Virus record (IMG/VR): IMGVR_UViG_3300046535_001655
Span: 1-42,664 of that record
DNA: 42,664 bases
Source of the DNA: a virus
Strand: one strand, 5' to 3'
The notes under the pieces: model-generated
Databases searched by the model: none
Told to the model about the DNA's origin: nothing
The model's input: only the letters and a program-made list of their open reading frames with translations
Shown here: positions 15,042 to 23,797 of the stretch, in pieces
Numbering within the stretch: position 1 is the stretch's first letter
Layout: each line of letters opens with the position of its first letter
Made by a program: the position numbers and the translations under genes

Positions 15042-15506
15042 ATGACGCTCGGTTTCCCGCTGACGCTCGGCGACATCCCGGACTTCACGTCCGTCGAAGC
15101 CAACTTCGGCGGCGGCATCAAGTTCGGCGGGCTCATGGAGCTGAACTACTCGCGCAAGCGCAACCGCAAGTACGAGTATGGCCCGCATCCCGACCCGGTC
15201 GGCGTGACCACGGGACAGAATCAGTACGCCGGTGACTGCTCGCTGCTTCTGATCGACTGGCGCACGTTCCTGCTCACGAGCGGCCCGGGCTACGGCGATC
15301 GCAAGTTCGTCGTGGTCGCGAACTACTCGCTGCCCGACTTCACGGTCATGACCGACCTGCTCCTCGGCTGCTCGATCAACACGACGGAAGCCTCTCAGAA
15401 GGCGGGCCCCGACGGGCTCGTTCGAAAGGTCGAGCTCTCGCCCGTCAAGATCCTGTTCGGCGGCTTCGACGACGCCGCGATCTCGCTCGCGCTGGCGAGC
15501 CTCTGA
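15042..15506 (+). CDS. Tail tube protein
   Basis: The 154-aa product follows the sheath directly, as in nearly all contractile tails. It is beta-rich, with 'GIKFGGLMELNYSRKRNRKY' near residue 25, a 'YAGDCSLLLIDWR' segment and 'LVRKVELSPVKILFGG' at the C-terminus, a pattern similar to the Mu gpM-like tube family. AGGAC sits just before the ATG. It builds the inner tube through which DNA is delivered. Confidence 0.72.
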   Translation: MTLGFPLTLGDIPDFTSVEANFGGGIKFGGLMELNYSRKRNRKYEYGPHPDPVGVTTGQNQYAGDCSLLLIDWRTFLLTSGPGYGDRKFVVVANYSLPDFTVMTDLLLGCSINTTEASQKAGPDGLVRKVELSPVKILFGGFDDAAISLALASL

Positions 15507-15577
15507 CCTGACCGCTCGAGCGACGCGACGGCGCCGCTCCGTTTCCGGTGCTGCCGAGCTGACGAGCAAGGCCAGCC

Positions 15578-15590
15578 CTCCAAAAAGGAG
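15578..15590 (+). promoter_or_regulatory. Ribosome-binding site paired in a small hairpin
   Basis: CTCC (15578-15581), a loop of five A and GGAG (15587-15590) form a short hairpin that covers the Shine-Dalgarno sequence of the tail chaperone gene (ATG 15595). This could moderate translation of the chaperone relative to the tube protein. With four base pairs it is weak and could be fortuitous. Confidence 0.35.
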
Positions 15591-15594
15591 AGAG

Positions 15595-15927
15595 ATGGCC
15601 ATCACGCAAGAGCAGCTCGACATCTGGGAGGCGCAGCACGGTCGGATCGCGCTTGTGCGCGGCGCCCTCGACCCGAAGACGCAAGAGCCAGAGTGGGAAG
15701 TGGTCTTCCGCAAGCCGACGCGCGCGGAGTTCACCATGTTCAAAAAGAACGGGCTCAACGCCGCGACGTCGTTTCAGGCGCAAGAGATCCTCGCGACGCA
15801 GATCGTCGTCAGTCACGAGAAGGCCGCATTCTCGAAGCTGCTCGACGAATTTCCGGGCATCCCCGAAGGCTGCGATCCGGCGATCAAGAGGTTGACCGGC
15901 CTCGCGCGGGACGAGACTGCAAAATGA
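15595..15927 (+). CDS. Tail assembly chaperone, upstream part (Mu gp41-like)
   Basis: The 110-aa protein lies between tube and tape measure, where tailed phages encode the chaperone that coats the tape measure during tail assembly. It begins with AITQEQLDIWEAQHGRI and contains 'PTRAEFTMFKKNG', typical of this small helical family. Its final codons are GCA AAA TGA, and the downstream 50-codon frame begins in the -1 frame at the same place, so part of the product may be extended by frameshifting. See the slippery-site entry. Confidence 0.75.
   Translation: MAITQEQLDIWEAQHGRIALVRGALDPKTQEPEWEVVFRKPTRAEFTMFKKNGLNAATSFQAQEILATQIVVSHEKAAFSKLLDEFPGIPEGCDPAIKRLTGLARDETAK
15921..15927 (+). promoter_or_regulatory. 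Candidate -1 frameshift site at the chaperone stop codon
   Basis: The sequence is A AAA TGA, with AAA (15922-15924) in the P site before TGA. Slipping one base back reads AAA again (15921-15923), and the next codon is then ATG 15924 in the frame of the downstream gene. This would produce a chaperone-extension fusion. Frameshift fusions at this genomic position are conserved in long-tailed phages, including Mu. ATGA-type reinitiation is the alternative and may also happen. Confidence 0.5.
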
Positions 15928-16076
15928 TCCGGTCGCTCTTCGCCGAGCAGAAGCGCGACTCGAATGCCTTTGGGCGCGGGCTCTTCGACCTCGCCTTCCA
16001 CAAGGACACGCTCGAGGCGGAGGTCGCCGCCATCGGCCTGGCCGAGGCGCTCAACGCGCTGAGGGGAAAGGAGTAG
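15924..16076 (+). CDS. Tail assembly chaperone extension (second frame), 50 aa
   Basis: This frame starts with MIRSLFAEQKRDSNAFGRGL and ends four bases before the tape measure GTG. It overlaps the upstream chaperone stop by four bases. In related phages the equivalent segment is made mainly as a frameshift fusion to the upstream chaperone and binds the tape measure protein. The phenylalanine- and arginine-containing start and helical end are compatible with that. It could also be translated alone from its own ATG. Confidence 0.65.
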   Translation: MIRSLFAEQKRDSNAFGRGLFDLAFHKDTLEAEVAAIGLAEALNALRGKE

Positions 16077-16080
16077 CCGC

Positions 16081-17862
16081 GTGGCCCGCTACGTCGTCGA
16101 GGTCGAGGACAAGGCATCGAAGCCGGCGGAAGCCGCGGCGTCGAGCGTGTCCCAGCTCGGCGCGACGCTCGGCGGGCTGAAAGGCCTTCTCGGCGCCATC
16201 GGCGGCCCGGTGAGCTCGGCGGCCTCCTCGCTCGAGGGTCTCGGGACGAGCCTCGCGGGCGCCGGCACGAGCGCGGCGAGCTTCGGGGCATCGGCCGGGC
16301 CGGCGGGCCTCGCCATCGCCGCTATCGTGACCGTGGCGGCCGCTGGCGCCCTCGCCGTCGCTGGCCTCACCGCGGCCCTCTGGGAGCTCGCAGGGGCCGC
16401 CCTGGCGGTCGCGGCGCGGCGCTCGGCGCTCTTCGCCACGTTCGACGCCCTGACCGAGGGCGCGGGCCGGAAGGCGGTCGGCGCGCTGGCCGAGCTCTCG
16501 GAACGGCTGCCCTTCTCGACGAGCGAGATCAACAAGTGGGGCAAGGGGCTCGCGCAGGCCGGGATCCAGGATGCCGGCGCCCTGCAGAAGGGCGCTCTCG
16601 CCGCCGCGTCCGCCGCCGCCCTCCTCGGCGACCAGACCGGCGAGGTCGCCGGCTCGGCCGTGTCGCTGATCGGGAAGCTGACGTCGCTCGCGCAGGTCGG
16701 CGCATCGGTGAAGCTCGACAACAAGCTCTTGCGCAGCCTGCGCGAGGTCGGCCTCTCGGCGAACGATCTCGCGGTGCAACTCGGCACGACGCCCGACAAG
16801 CTCCGGAACATCGGCGTCTCGGCCGAGAAGATGTCGACCGCGGTTCAGGACGCGTTGATCCGGAAGGGCAAGGCGCCGCTCGAGGAAATGGGCTTCACCT
16901 GGGACGCCATCAAAAAGAAGGTGTCCGAGGGCATCGGCATCGACGCGCTCGTCAAGGATCTCGCACCCGCGATCCGTCCGTTCATGGCCGAGCTCCGAAG
17001 CTTCGCCGAGGAGTTCTTCAAGGGTTCAATCGCGGCCAACGTCGCGAAGGGCGCCGTGACCGGCGTCATGACGGCGCTCTTTCAACTGGCCACGAAGGCC
17101 CTGGTCGAAGTGCACGTCGGCTTTCTGCAGCTCGAGAACTACGCGCTGCGGGCCGCAATCGCCGTCGCGCCCACCGTGCTCTGGCTCCGTCGCATGTGGG
17201 CCGAGCACGACGGCGCGGGGAAGATGATCACGGTCTTGAAGGGCGTAGGCGTCGCGCTCGCGGTGATCGCCGCCGGCGCCGCCGTCGCGTTCATTCCGAT
17301 CGCGATCGCCGTCGGCGCTTCGCTCGCGGCCTTCGCGGCGCTGTCGCTGGCGATTGGTTACGTCGTCGAGAACGTCGGCGCCGCAAAGGACGCCGTCGTC
17401 GGCTGGGCCTCGAGCGCGTACGATGCGGCTTCCCAATTCGTCGACGGCCTCGTCGCCGGCATCAAGAACGGCGTCGCCAGCGTAATCCAAGCCGCCAGCG
17501 ATCTCGCCTCCGGCGCCGTCGATGCGGTCAAGGGGATCCTGCAGATCCAATCGCCGTCGAGGGTGATGCTCGAGGTCGGGTCGAACACGGCGCGCGGCAT
17601 GGCGGCCGGCATCGACGAGGGCGCGCCCGACGTAGCGGACGCCTCGCGCGGGCTCGGCGTGGCGGCCGCGAGCGGTCCGGCGGCGATTCGGCGCGCCGGC
17701 GGCGCGGGGCGCGGGGGAACGAAGGCGCCGACGATCCAGATCACGATCAACGGCAACGTCGACGAGGGCGTTTTCAACGTGCTCGAAACGCGCCTCGCCG
17801 AGGTGGTCGAGCGCGTCGTCGGCCGGAGCGGTCTGCTCGAGCCGGAGCCGGCAGGGCCATGA
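16081..17862 (+). CDS. Tail tape measure protein
   Basis: This protein sets tail length and is ejected before the DNA. The GTG start at 16081 gives 593 aa with a helical, Ala/Gly-rich composition and hydrophobic segments at about residues 75-113 and 386-430, which may insert into the host membrane. The C-terminal region contains 'GILQIQSPSRVMLEVGSNTA', a signature common to tape measure proteins of many phages. At roughly 1.5 angstrom per helical residue, a short tail (of the order of 90 nm) is expected. Confidence 0.9.
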   Translation: MARYVVEVEDKASKPAEAAASSVSQLGATLGGLKGLLGAIGGPVSSAASSLEGLGTSLAGAGTSAASFGASAGPAGLAIAAIVTVAAAGALAVAGLTAALWELAGAALAVAARRSALFATFDALTEGAGRKAVGALAELSERLPFSTSEINKWGKGLAQAGIQDAGALQKGALAAASAAALLGDQTGEVAGSAVSLIGKLTSLAQVGASVKLDNKLLRSLREVGLSANDLAVQLGTTPDKLRNIGVSAEKMSTAVQDALIRKGKAPLEEMGFTWDAIKKKVSEGIGIDALVKDLAPAIRPFMAELRSFAEEFFKGSIAANVAKGAVTGVMTALFQLATKALVEVHVGFLQLENYALRAAIAVAPTVLWLRRMWAEHDGAGKMITVLKGVGVALAVIAAGAAVAFIPIAIAVGASLAAFAALSLAIGYVVENVGAAKDAVVGWASSAYDAASQFVDGLVAGIKNGVASVIQAASDLASGAVDAVKGILQIQSPSRVMLEVGSNTARGMAAGIDEGAPDVADASRGLGVAAASGPAAIRRAGGAGRGGTKAPTIQITINGNVDEGVFNVLETRLAEVVERVVGRSGLLEPEPAGP

Positions 17863-18410
17863 GCGATCCCTTTACGGATCCGGGCGGCTGGTCGCGCTGC
17901 GTGCTCGGCGGCATGACCACGCCGGGGCTCTGCGAGATCGACTGCCCGCGTGAAAACGGCTGGGACATCAAGACCGGCAAGGGCGCCGACGGCGGGATCT
18001 GCACGTTCGTCGGCCGGCCGCCGATCAAGGACATCAAGGCCACCTTCACCGCGTGGGAGATCGAGCATTTCGAAGCGTGGGATCTCCTTCTCCCGCTGCT
18101 CAAGTACGCGCCGACGAAGGGCCAGCCGGTCACGGCGCTGCCGATCTACCACCCGGCGCTCGCGAAGCTCGACGTGACCGCCGTCGTCGTCACGAAGCTG
18201 ACGAATTGGAAGCACGCCGGCGATGGGGAGTGGACCTTCGAGGTCACCTTCGTCGAGTACCGGCCGCCGCCGCCCGTCTCCGCCGTCGCGACACCCGGCC
18301 AGAGCACCGATCTCCCGAACGCGAATGGGTCGACGCCTGATCCGCGCGTCGTCGCCCTTCGCCAAGCCAACGCCGACCTGATGAAGCGAGCCCAGCAGGC
18401 CTATCAATGA
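17859..18410 (+). CDS. Baseplate/tail protein downstream of tape measure, 183 aa
   Basis: The ATG at 17859 overlaps the tape measure stop. The product has 'RCVLGGMTTPGLCEIDCPRE' and a beta-rich middle with 'VVTKLTNWKHAGDGEWTFEV', then a Pro-rich linker (YRPPPPVS) and a charged helix. In myoviruses this slot commonly holds a small protein that links the tape measure to the baseplate hub. I cannot name the family with certainty. It overlaps the following gene by four bases. Confidence 0.6.
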   Translation: MSDPFTDPGGWSRCVLGGMTTPGLCEIDCPRENGWDIKTGKGADGGICTFVGRPPIKDIKATFTAWEIEHFEAWDLLLPLLKYAPTKGQPVTALPIYHPALAKLDVTAVVVTKLTNWKHAGDGEWTFEVTFVEYRPPPPVSAVATPGQSTDLPNANGSTPDPRVVALRQANADLMKRAQQAYQ

Positions 18411-19609
18411 CGACCGCGGCTCCCGGCAATTACCTCGACCTGTCCGGTGCGCTCGTCACGTCGTGCCGGGTGACGATCGGTGCGTCCGGCACGTGGATCG
18501 CGGACGTGACCACTGCGACGGACGATCCGATCGTCGGCACTCCCACTGCCGCGGGCGCGGTCGGCGTGATGCTGCGCCTCGGCGATCTCGTCCTCGCCGG
18601 CGCCGTGATGCGCGATCAGGCCTTCGCGGCATCGCGCAGCGTGCTCGTCGTGGGGGGCGCCGGCGGTTGGGGCAAGACGCTCGCGCCGCAGGCCTACCAC
18701 AATGACGCCGGCATCCCGCGCGGCCTCCCGGTTGGCGATGTGGCGATTGCCGCGGGCGAGGTGATCGACCCGGCCGAGCTCGCCGCGGCGACCGACATCC
18801 TCGGCAATGACTTCGTGCGCGAGGGCGCTCCGGCGGCGCGCGTCCTCGAGCAGCTCGTCGGGCCCGGGTGGTGGGTGGATCCGATCGGCATCACGCACAT
18901 CGTCCCGCGGCCCGTTGGCGTGCCCATCGCGAGCACCTTCCTCATCGAGCATTACGAGCGCGCGACCGGGCGGCTGCTCGCGTCCACCGAGACCCTGTCA
19001 GACTGGATGCCAGGCGCCATCGTGGCGGGCCCGCAGATGCCGACGCCGCGGCAGCTCACGAGTGTCACGATCGACGCGCGCCCGGACGGCGAGCTCCGCG
19101 TCGAGGCGCTCACGGCGCCTGCGACGGGCGCGGTCGCCGACCGCCTCCTGACCGCCCTGCGAACCCTCGTCGCATCAGAGCTCGCGGCGCTTCGCTTCAT
19201 GCGCCTCGCCGAGTACTCGGTCGTCACCTGCTACACGGACGGCCTCGGCGGCGTGTTCGTCGACGCGATCCCGGTTGGCCTTGCGCTCGAACTGCCCGCG
19301 CTCGTGAAGTGCCCGGTTCGGCCGGCGCTCGGCGGCTCGGCCGTTGTGCTCTCGCCCGGCGCGTCGGTGGGCGTCATGTGGATCGACGGCAATCCGGCGC
19401 GGCCCGTGGTCATGCTCTGCGATGGCTCGCCCGCGCTGTCGGTGGCCCTCTCGGCCGTTCCCGACGTCGTGCCGCCCGGCGCCGAGCTCGGCCGGGTCGT
19501 GCGCTACGGCGACCAGGTGCAACTTGCCGTCGCGGGCGCGCTCGCGTCCGGGCCGCTCTTGCAGCAAGCGACGAGCGCGCCGAACCCGATCTCTAGGGTG
19601 TCCGCATGA
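18407..19609 (+). CDS. Baseplate hub-like protein, 400 aa
   Basis: The product is beta-rich throughout, with N-terminal 'NYLDLSGALVTSCRVTIGAS' and a central 'VLEQLVGPGWWVDPIGITHI' that resembles the hub-domain region of gp27-like or gpD-like proteins. A C-terminal OB-like segment follows (LGRVVRYGDQVQLAVAGALA). By position, between tape measure and gp25-like wedge, it is the central hub or spike-bearing protein. No lysozyme motif is visible. It is coupled to both neighbours by ATGA. Confidence 0.6.
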   Translation: MTTAAPGNYLDLSGALVTSCRVTIGASGTWIADVTTATDDPIVGTPTAAGAVGVMLRLGDLVLAGAVMRDQAFAASRSVLVVGGAGGWGKTLAPQAYHNDAGIPRGLPVGDVAIAAGEVIDPAELAAATDILGNDFVREGAPAARVLEQLVGPGWWVDPIGITHIVPRPVGVPIASTFLIEHYERATGRLLASTETLSDWMPGAIVAGPQMPTPRQLTSVTIDARPDGELRVEALTAPATGAVADRLLTALRTLVASELAALRFMRLAEYSVVTCYTDGLGGVFVDAIPVGLALELPALVKCPVRPALGGSAVVLSPGASVGVMWIDGNPARPVVMLCDGSPALSVALSAVPDVVPPGAELGRVVRYGDQVQLAVAGALASGPLLQQATSAPNPISRVSA

Positions 19610-20061
19610 GCGTCGACCCGCGCACGATCGACTACGGCACCGACCTCGCTTGGGGGCTCTTCACCGTCACGCTGCCCTTCGACGACGGTTCGCTGCGGAC
19701 CATGCAGGTCTACGACGTCGATCCGAACTGGGCCGAGGTCACCGGCCGGCTCGGACTCGCGCAAGCGCTCGCGCGCCGCCTGGTCACGACGCACGGCAGC
19801 CTGATCGATGATCCGGACTACGGGATCGACGTTCGCGAATGGATCAATGACGACGTGAGCATTGCCGACGTTCAGCGGCTCGCGCGCACCGTCGAAGCGG
19901 AGATGCTCAAAGACGAGCGCGTCCAGCGCTCGCAGGCGGTCGCCGTGTTCGTGGGCGACAAGCTCACCTTGACGATCAAGATCTGGGACGCGGCCGGGCC
20001 ATTCAAGCTCGTTCTGCAGGTCTCCGACGTCGGCATCGAGAAGCTCCAGGTGACGGCATGA
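19606..20061 (+). CDS. Baseplate wedge protein, gp25/gpW-like
   Basis: The 151-aa product has the features of the gp25 / P2 gpW lysozyme-like fold family: 'RLGLAQALARRLVTTHGSLI' followed by 'DDPDYGIDVREWIND' and 'EAEMLKDERVQRSQAVAVFV'. These proteins attach the wedge to the hub and nucleate sheath assembly. The gene lies immediately upstream of baseplate J, as in other contractile systems, and is coupled to both neighbours by ATGA. Confidence 0.82.
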   Translation: MSVDPRTIDYGTDLAWGLFTVTLPFDDGSLRTMQVYDVDPNWAEVTGRLGLAQALARRLVTTHGSLIDDPDYGIDVREWINDDVSIADVQRLARTVEAEMLKDERVQRSQAVAVFVGDKLTLTIKIWDAAGPFKLVLQVSDVGIEKLQVTA

Positions 20062-21596
20062 GCGGCGAGCTCTCATTCGACGACGTCGTGACGGCCGCGA
20101 CGGCGAAAGAGTGGCTCGCGAAGCTTCTCGACGACACCAAGACGCTGGGGATCCGCGCCACGTCGTGGCAGGCCGGCGCGATCCCTCGGACGATCTACGC
20201 GGTCGTCGCCGAAGCGCTGCGCGCTGGCGACACGAACGCCGCGATCCTCGGGATGGCCGGTTTCCTCGACTTCGCCGCGACTGAATCGGTCACGTACACG
20301 GACCCGAAGACGGGCGCGCAGGTCATCGCGCCGGTCACCCCCGAGGGCGGCCCGGGCGCGCTCGATGTGCTCGCCTCGAGCGTCTACAACGTCCAACGGA
20401 TTCTGCTCACCTTCGCCGGCGGCACGCTCGCGATCTGCAATACGAGCGGAAGCACCTACACCCTCGACGCGGGCACGTACCACGTCACGAATCCCAACAC
20501 GAAGCAGGGCTACACGAACACGACCGACATCGTGGTCACGCCCTCGTCGCTCGTCGGCGGGACCATCACGGCGATCGGGAGCTACTTCGGCGCCTGCGAG
20601 ATCACGACCAGCGGCGTCACCGGCCTTTTCACCGGCACGATCGTGACCATCCTCGGCGTCGCTGGAATCCCCGGGCTCGCGGGCGCGACGGCGTGGAAGG
20701 TGCGGCCCACGGGCACGCATTCCTTCGTGCTGCTCGGCTCGACGTTCTCGGGCTCCTACACGAGCGGCGGAACCGCTCGCCTGCCGACGCTCGCCGCCGT
20801 CAAGGCTGACGTCGGCGGCTCCGTCGGCAATTCGCTCGACGCGTCCGGCGTCGCCAACGTCCAGACCATCACGCAGCCGGTCACGTCGCTGATCGGCGTC
20901 TCGGTGACCAATCCGGTCGTCTACCTCGGCACCGATGTCGAGAGCAACGTCGCCCTCGCGGCGCGCTGCAGGCTGAAGCTGCAATCGCTCTCGAACGGCG
21001 GCCCGAAAGGCGCCTATGAGTTTTTCGCGCTCGCCTCGCAGCAATACGCGCCGAAGCTCAATCCGCCCGAGAGCGTCGGGGCGGCCATCACGCGCGCCCG
21101 CCCCATCCCCGACAAGTCCAATGGGTGGGTTTACGTCTTCCTCGCGAACCCGGCCGGGCCGCCCGCGCCCGAGGACGTGCAGGTTACGGACGACGTGCTG
21201 CAGGCCTACGCGGCGCCGCAGACGGACACCGCGATCGCAATCGCGGCGACGGTGGCGAGCGTTTCCTGCGCCGCGACCGTCTTCCTCCCCGCGCCCTATG
21301 CGACCGACGCGAACCGCATCATTTTCGAGGGCGCCGTACAGGCCTACTTCTCCACGCTGCCCATCGGCGGCGTGAGCGACCCGGGCGGCGCCTACACGAA
21401 CATCGTGCCGCTACAGGGCATCGCCGATGCGATCTTCGACGCCGCGCGCGACCACGGCCTGACGATTCAGAACATCGTTGTGCAGCTGAACGGCGCGCAA
21501 CTCGATGTGCAGCTCATCGTCAACACGTCGCTCCTGCGCGCCGACGTTGCCGTCCTCGTCCCGGCCGTGCCGGCGATCACCCTCGAGGGCGTGTGA
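20058..21596 (+). CDS. Baseplate J-like protein with inserted beta-domain
   Basis: The 512-aa wedge protein shows the J pattern: 'EWLAKLLDDTKTLGIRATSW' near the start, a 'GVSVTNPVVYLGTDVESNVA' segment around residue 280, and 'LQSLSNGGPKGAYEFFALAS' after it. A C-terminal domain ends in 'IQNIVVQLNGAQLDVQLIV'. Residues about 176-242 (YFGACEITTSGVTGLFTGTI ... WKVRPTGTHSFVLL) are an extra beta-domain not needed for the J fold and similar to inserts in three other virion proteins here. Confidence 0.82.
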   Translation: MSGELSFDDVVTAATAKEWLAKLLDDTKTLGIRATSWQAGAIPRTIYAVVAEALRAGDTNAAILGMAGFLDFAATESVTYTDPKTGAQVIAPVTPEGGPGALDVLASSVYNVQRILLTFAGGTLAICNTSGSTYTLDAGTYHVTNPNTKQGYTNTTDIVVTPSSLVGGTITAIGSYFGACEITTSGVTGLFTGTIVTILGVAGIPGLAGATAWKVRPTGTHSFVLLGSTFSGSYTSGGTARLPTLAAVKADVGGSVGNSLDASGVANVQTITQPVTSLIGVSVTNPVVYLGTDVESNVALAARCRLKLQSLSNGGPKGAYEFFALASQQYAPKLNPPESVGAAITRARPIPDKSNGWVYVFLANPAGPPAPEDVQVTDDVLQAYAAPQTDTAIAIAATVASVSCAATVFLPAPYATDANRIIFEGAVQAYFSTLPIGGVSDPGGAYTNIVPLQGIADAIFDAARDHGLTIQNIVVQLNGAQLDVQLIVNTSLLRADVAVLVPAVPAITLEGV

Positions 21597-22480
21597 TGCT
21601 CGTCGCCGACTACATCAAGCTGATTTCGCCGGGGTGGGCGCAGGACGGCCAGCTCGAGCGCTACCTTTTCGCGATCGGCGACAGCGTCGACGAGATCCTC
21701 GAGAAGATCGTTCAGGGCCAGAAAATGCACATGCCCGGCGTCGGCGCGCCGAGCGGCCTCGATCGCATTGGCGATGACCGGCTGATTGCGCGCGGCGGGA
21801 CCGAGTCGGATGAGAGCTTCGCGCTCACGCTGCAGGAGTCGCTCGACCTGTGGGCGCAGGCCGGGATCCCGTGGGCCGTGCTGCGGCAGACGTTGCGGCC
21901 ACTGCTCACGCTGCGGCCGGCCATCAAGCAGATCTCGAATTCGTACGACCCGAGCGTCTATCCCTGGGCGCTCAAGTCGACGACCTGGGACACGTACGAC
22001 GCGGGCGACACGCCGGAGACCACGCAGCCCGATCACCAGCTCGACCAGCCGGGTAATTTCGATTGGGACAGCGTCGTGACGTGCCCGGGCTCCTGGAACT
22101 GGAAACGCTTTTGGATCGTCATTGAATCGGTCGGCGCTGACGCATGGTGCAACCCGCGCAGCGACACCTGGGACGACCCGTCGCGGCTCACCTGGGATAC
22201 CGTGCCCGGTTGCTGGGACCTCGACGCGGATCCAGCGTTGCTCTCGGCCATCTGGGACAAGATCCAGCTGTGGAAGCGCGCGTGCGAGTGCGTGGCGCTG
22301 ATCATCAGCTTCGACGCGTCACACTTCGACAAAGACCAGCCGAGCGGCGGCGGGATCAACCCAGACGGCACGTGTGGCCGCTGGTCGACGTATGGCGCCG
22401 TGGTCGCGCACACGAGGCTCACGCAGATCCAGGGCCGCACCTCAATCACCGGGGCCGTGTTCGGCCACAGGGTCCAATAA
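21596..22480 (+). CDS. Tail protein I-like / baseplate-fibre connector, 294 aa
   Basis: The product follows baseplate J, the usual place of the P2 gpI or Mu gp48-type protein that links baseplate and fibres. It starts with MLVADYIKLISPGWAQDGQL and contains two Trp/Asp-rich segments (STTWDTYDAGD and SDTWDDPSRLTWDTVPGCWD), typical of surface-exposed connector domains in high-GC phages. ATG 21596 overlaps the upstream stop (TGATG). Its TAA overlaps the next ATG. Confidence 0.6.
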   Translation: MLVADYIKLISPGWAQDGQLERYLFAIGDSVDEILEKIVQGQKMHMPGVGAPSGLDRIGDDRLIARGGTESDESFALTLQESLDLWAQAGIPWAVLRQTLRPLLTLRPAIKQISNSYDPSVYPWALKSTTWDTYDAGDTPETTQPDHQLDQPGNFDWDSVVTCPGSWNWKRFWIVIESVGADAWCNPRSDTWDDPSRLTWDTVPGCWDLDADPALLSAIWDKIQLWKRACECVALIISFDASHFDKDQPSGGGINPDGTCGRWSTYGAVVAHTRLTQIQGRTSITGAVFGHRVQ

Positions 22481-23790
22481 TGCCCAGCGTCTACGACGGC
22501 ATCGCCACGGTTCTGCTGGCCTCGTTCCCGAGCTCGGTGAGCATCGCCTCGAGCACGAACGCGAGCCCGATCTCGGTCACGACCTCGGCGCCCCACGGCG
22601 TCGAGACCGGCGATACCGTCGTAATCCACAACCATCTGGTGAACACGAACGCCAATGGCGCGTGGCAGGCCATCAAGACGAGCGCGACCTCGATGCTTCT
22701 CGTCGGCTCGACCGGGAACGGCGTCGGCGGAGCGACCGGCCTCGCGCGTTCGGCCGCATTCGGGATCAGCTACCAGATCCCGAGCGGCACCGACGCGCCG
22801 ACGGCGGCCAGCGTGGACGTGGGGCTCGAGGCGCTCGGCGATCGCACCGCGGCCCTCGTCTATATGCTGCAGTACGCGCAGCAAGTGCATGGCGGCGGCA
22901 AGGTGCAATTCGACGCGGACGCCACGCTCGAGCTCAAGAGCGGGGCCGTCCTGCAGGCCGACGCGGGGTCCGAGTTGCTCGGCAACCTGGCCGTGGGCGA
23001 CGGCACGATCGGCAACGAAGGCGCGATCACCGTCTCGAACCATTCCGGCATCATCGTGCAGAGCGGCGGTGACGTTGCCCTGAACGCGGGCTCGACGGCG
23101 GAATTGAACGGCGCGGCGAGCGTGGGTAGCACGGGGATCGTCGACGTGCTCGGCAGCGGCATCGTCGCATTCGAGAGCACGGCGCTCCTGCACATGAAGG
23201 GCGGAGCCAATGCGACCTACGAGAGCGGCGCGCAGGAGGAATTCAAGGCGGGCGCGACGCTCAAGCTTGATGTGTCCTCCACGCTGGACTGCAACGGCAA
23301 TGCCTCGTTCAGCGCGCAGGCCGACCTGAGCGGCGCGGCTATCCAAGTCAGCGGCGGTACTACGGCCACGGGCACGTGGACCGATTCGCGCTACACGACG
23401 CGCGACCACGCCACGGTCTACGACACCGATAACGGCTACGTGGGCGAGCGCGCGCGCCTCGACCTCACGGATGCGACCGTCACGATCGACCCGTGGAAGT
23501 ACGAGGTCCTTTTCCTGACCTCGCCGCTTTCCGTCGATCGAGCGGTCACGTTGAACGACCCGCCGAACAATGAGCGGATCCGTCTGCATATCGAGGTCGG
23601 CGAGGGCCAGCTGAATGGCCACCATCTGTCGATCAAGGACAGCGGCGGCACGCCGATCATCGTCTTCGACGGCAGCGTGCTGGGCAGCGTGCATTTCGGA
23701 TGGGCGGCGCTCCGGTATGGCTCCGGCGGCAATTGGCTGATCATGCATGCCGGGCGCATCGACTTGAGCGGCTCGCCGCCGACGATCTGA
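22480..23790 (+). CDS. Fibre-like protein with N-terminal beta-domain and Gly-rich repeats, 436 aa
   Basis: The start is the ATG overlapping the upstream TAA (TAATG). Residues about 24-92 (NASPISVTTSAPHGVETGDT ... NGAWQAIKTSATSM) form the FCCH-like domain seen elsewhere in this genome. Residues about 135-300 are irregular repeats of short beta strands with Gly turns (AGSELLGNLAVGDGTIGNEG). This looks like an elongated trimeric shaft. The C-terminal 130 residues include 'YGSGGNWLIMHAGRIDL', a pattern found at fibre ends. It probably forms a tail fibre or its proximal shaft. Confidence 0.65.
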   Translation: MPSVYDGIATVLLASFPSSVSIASSTNASPISVTTSAPHGVETGDTVVIHNHLVNTNANGAWQAIKTSATSMLLVGSTGNGVGGATGLARSAAFGISYQIPSGTDAPTAASVDVGLEALGDRTAALVYMLQYAQQVHGGGKVQFDADATLELKSGAVLQADAGSELLGNLAVGDGTIGNEGAITVSNHSGIIVQSGGDVALNAGSTAELNGAASVGSTGIVDVLGSGIVAFESTALLHMKGGANATYESGAQEEFKAGATLKLDVSSTLDCNGNASFSAQADLSGAAIQVSGGTTATGTWTDSRYTTRDHATVYDTDNGYVGERARLDLTDATVTIDPWKYEVLFLTSPLSVDRAVTLNDPPNNERIRLHIEVGEGQLNGHHLSIKDSGGTPIIVFDGSVLGSVHFGWAALRYGSGGNWLIMHAGRIDLSGSPPTI

Positions 23791-23797
23791 GGTAGCA

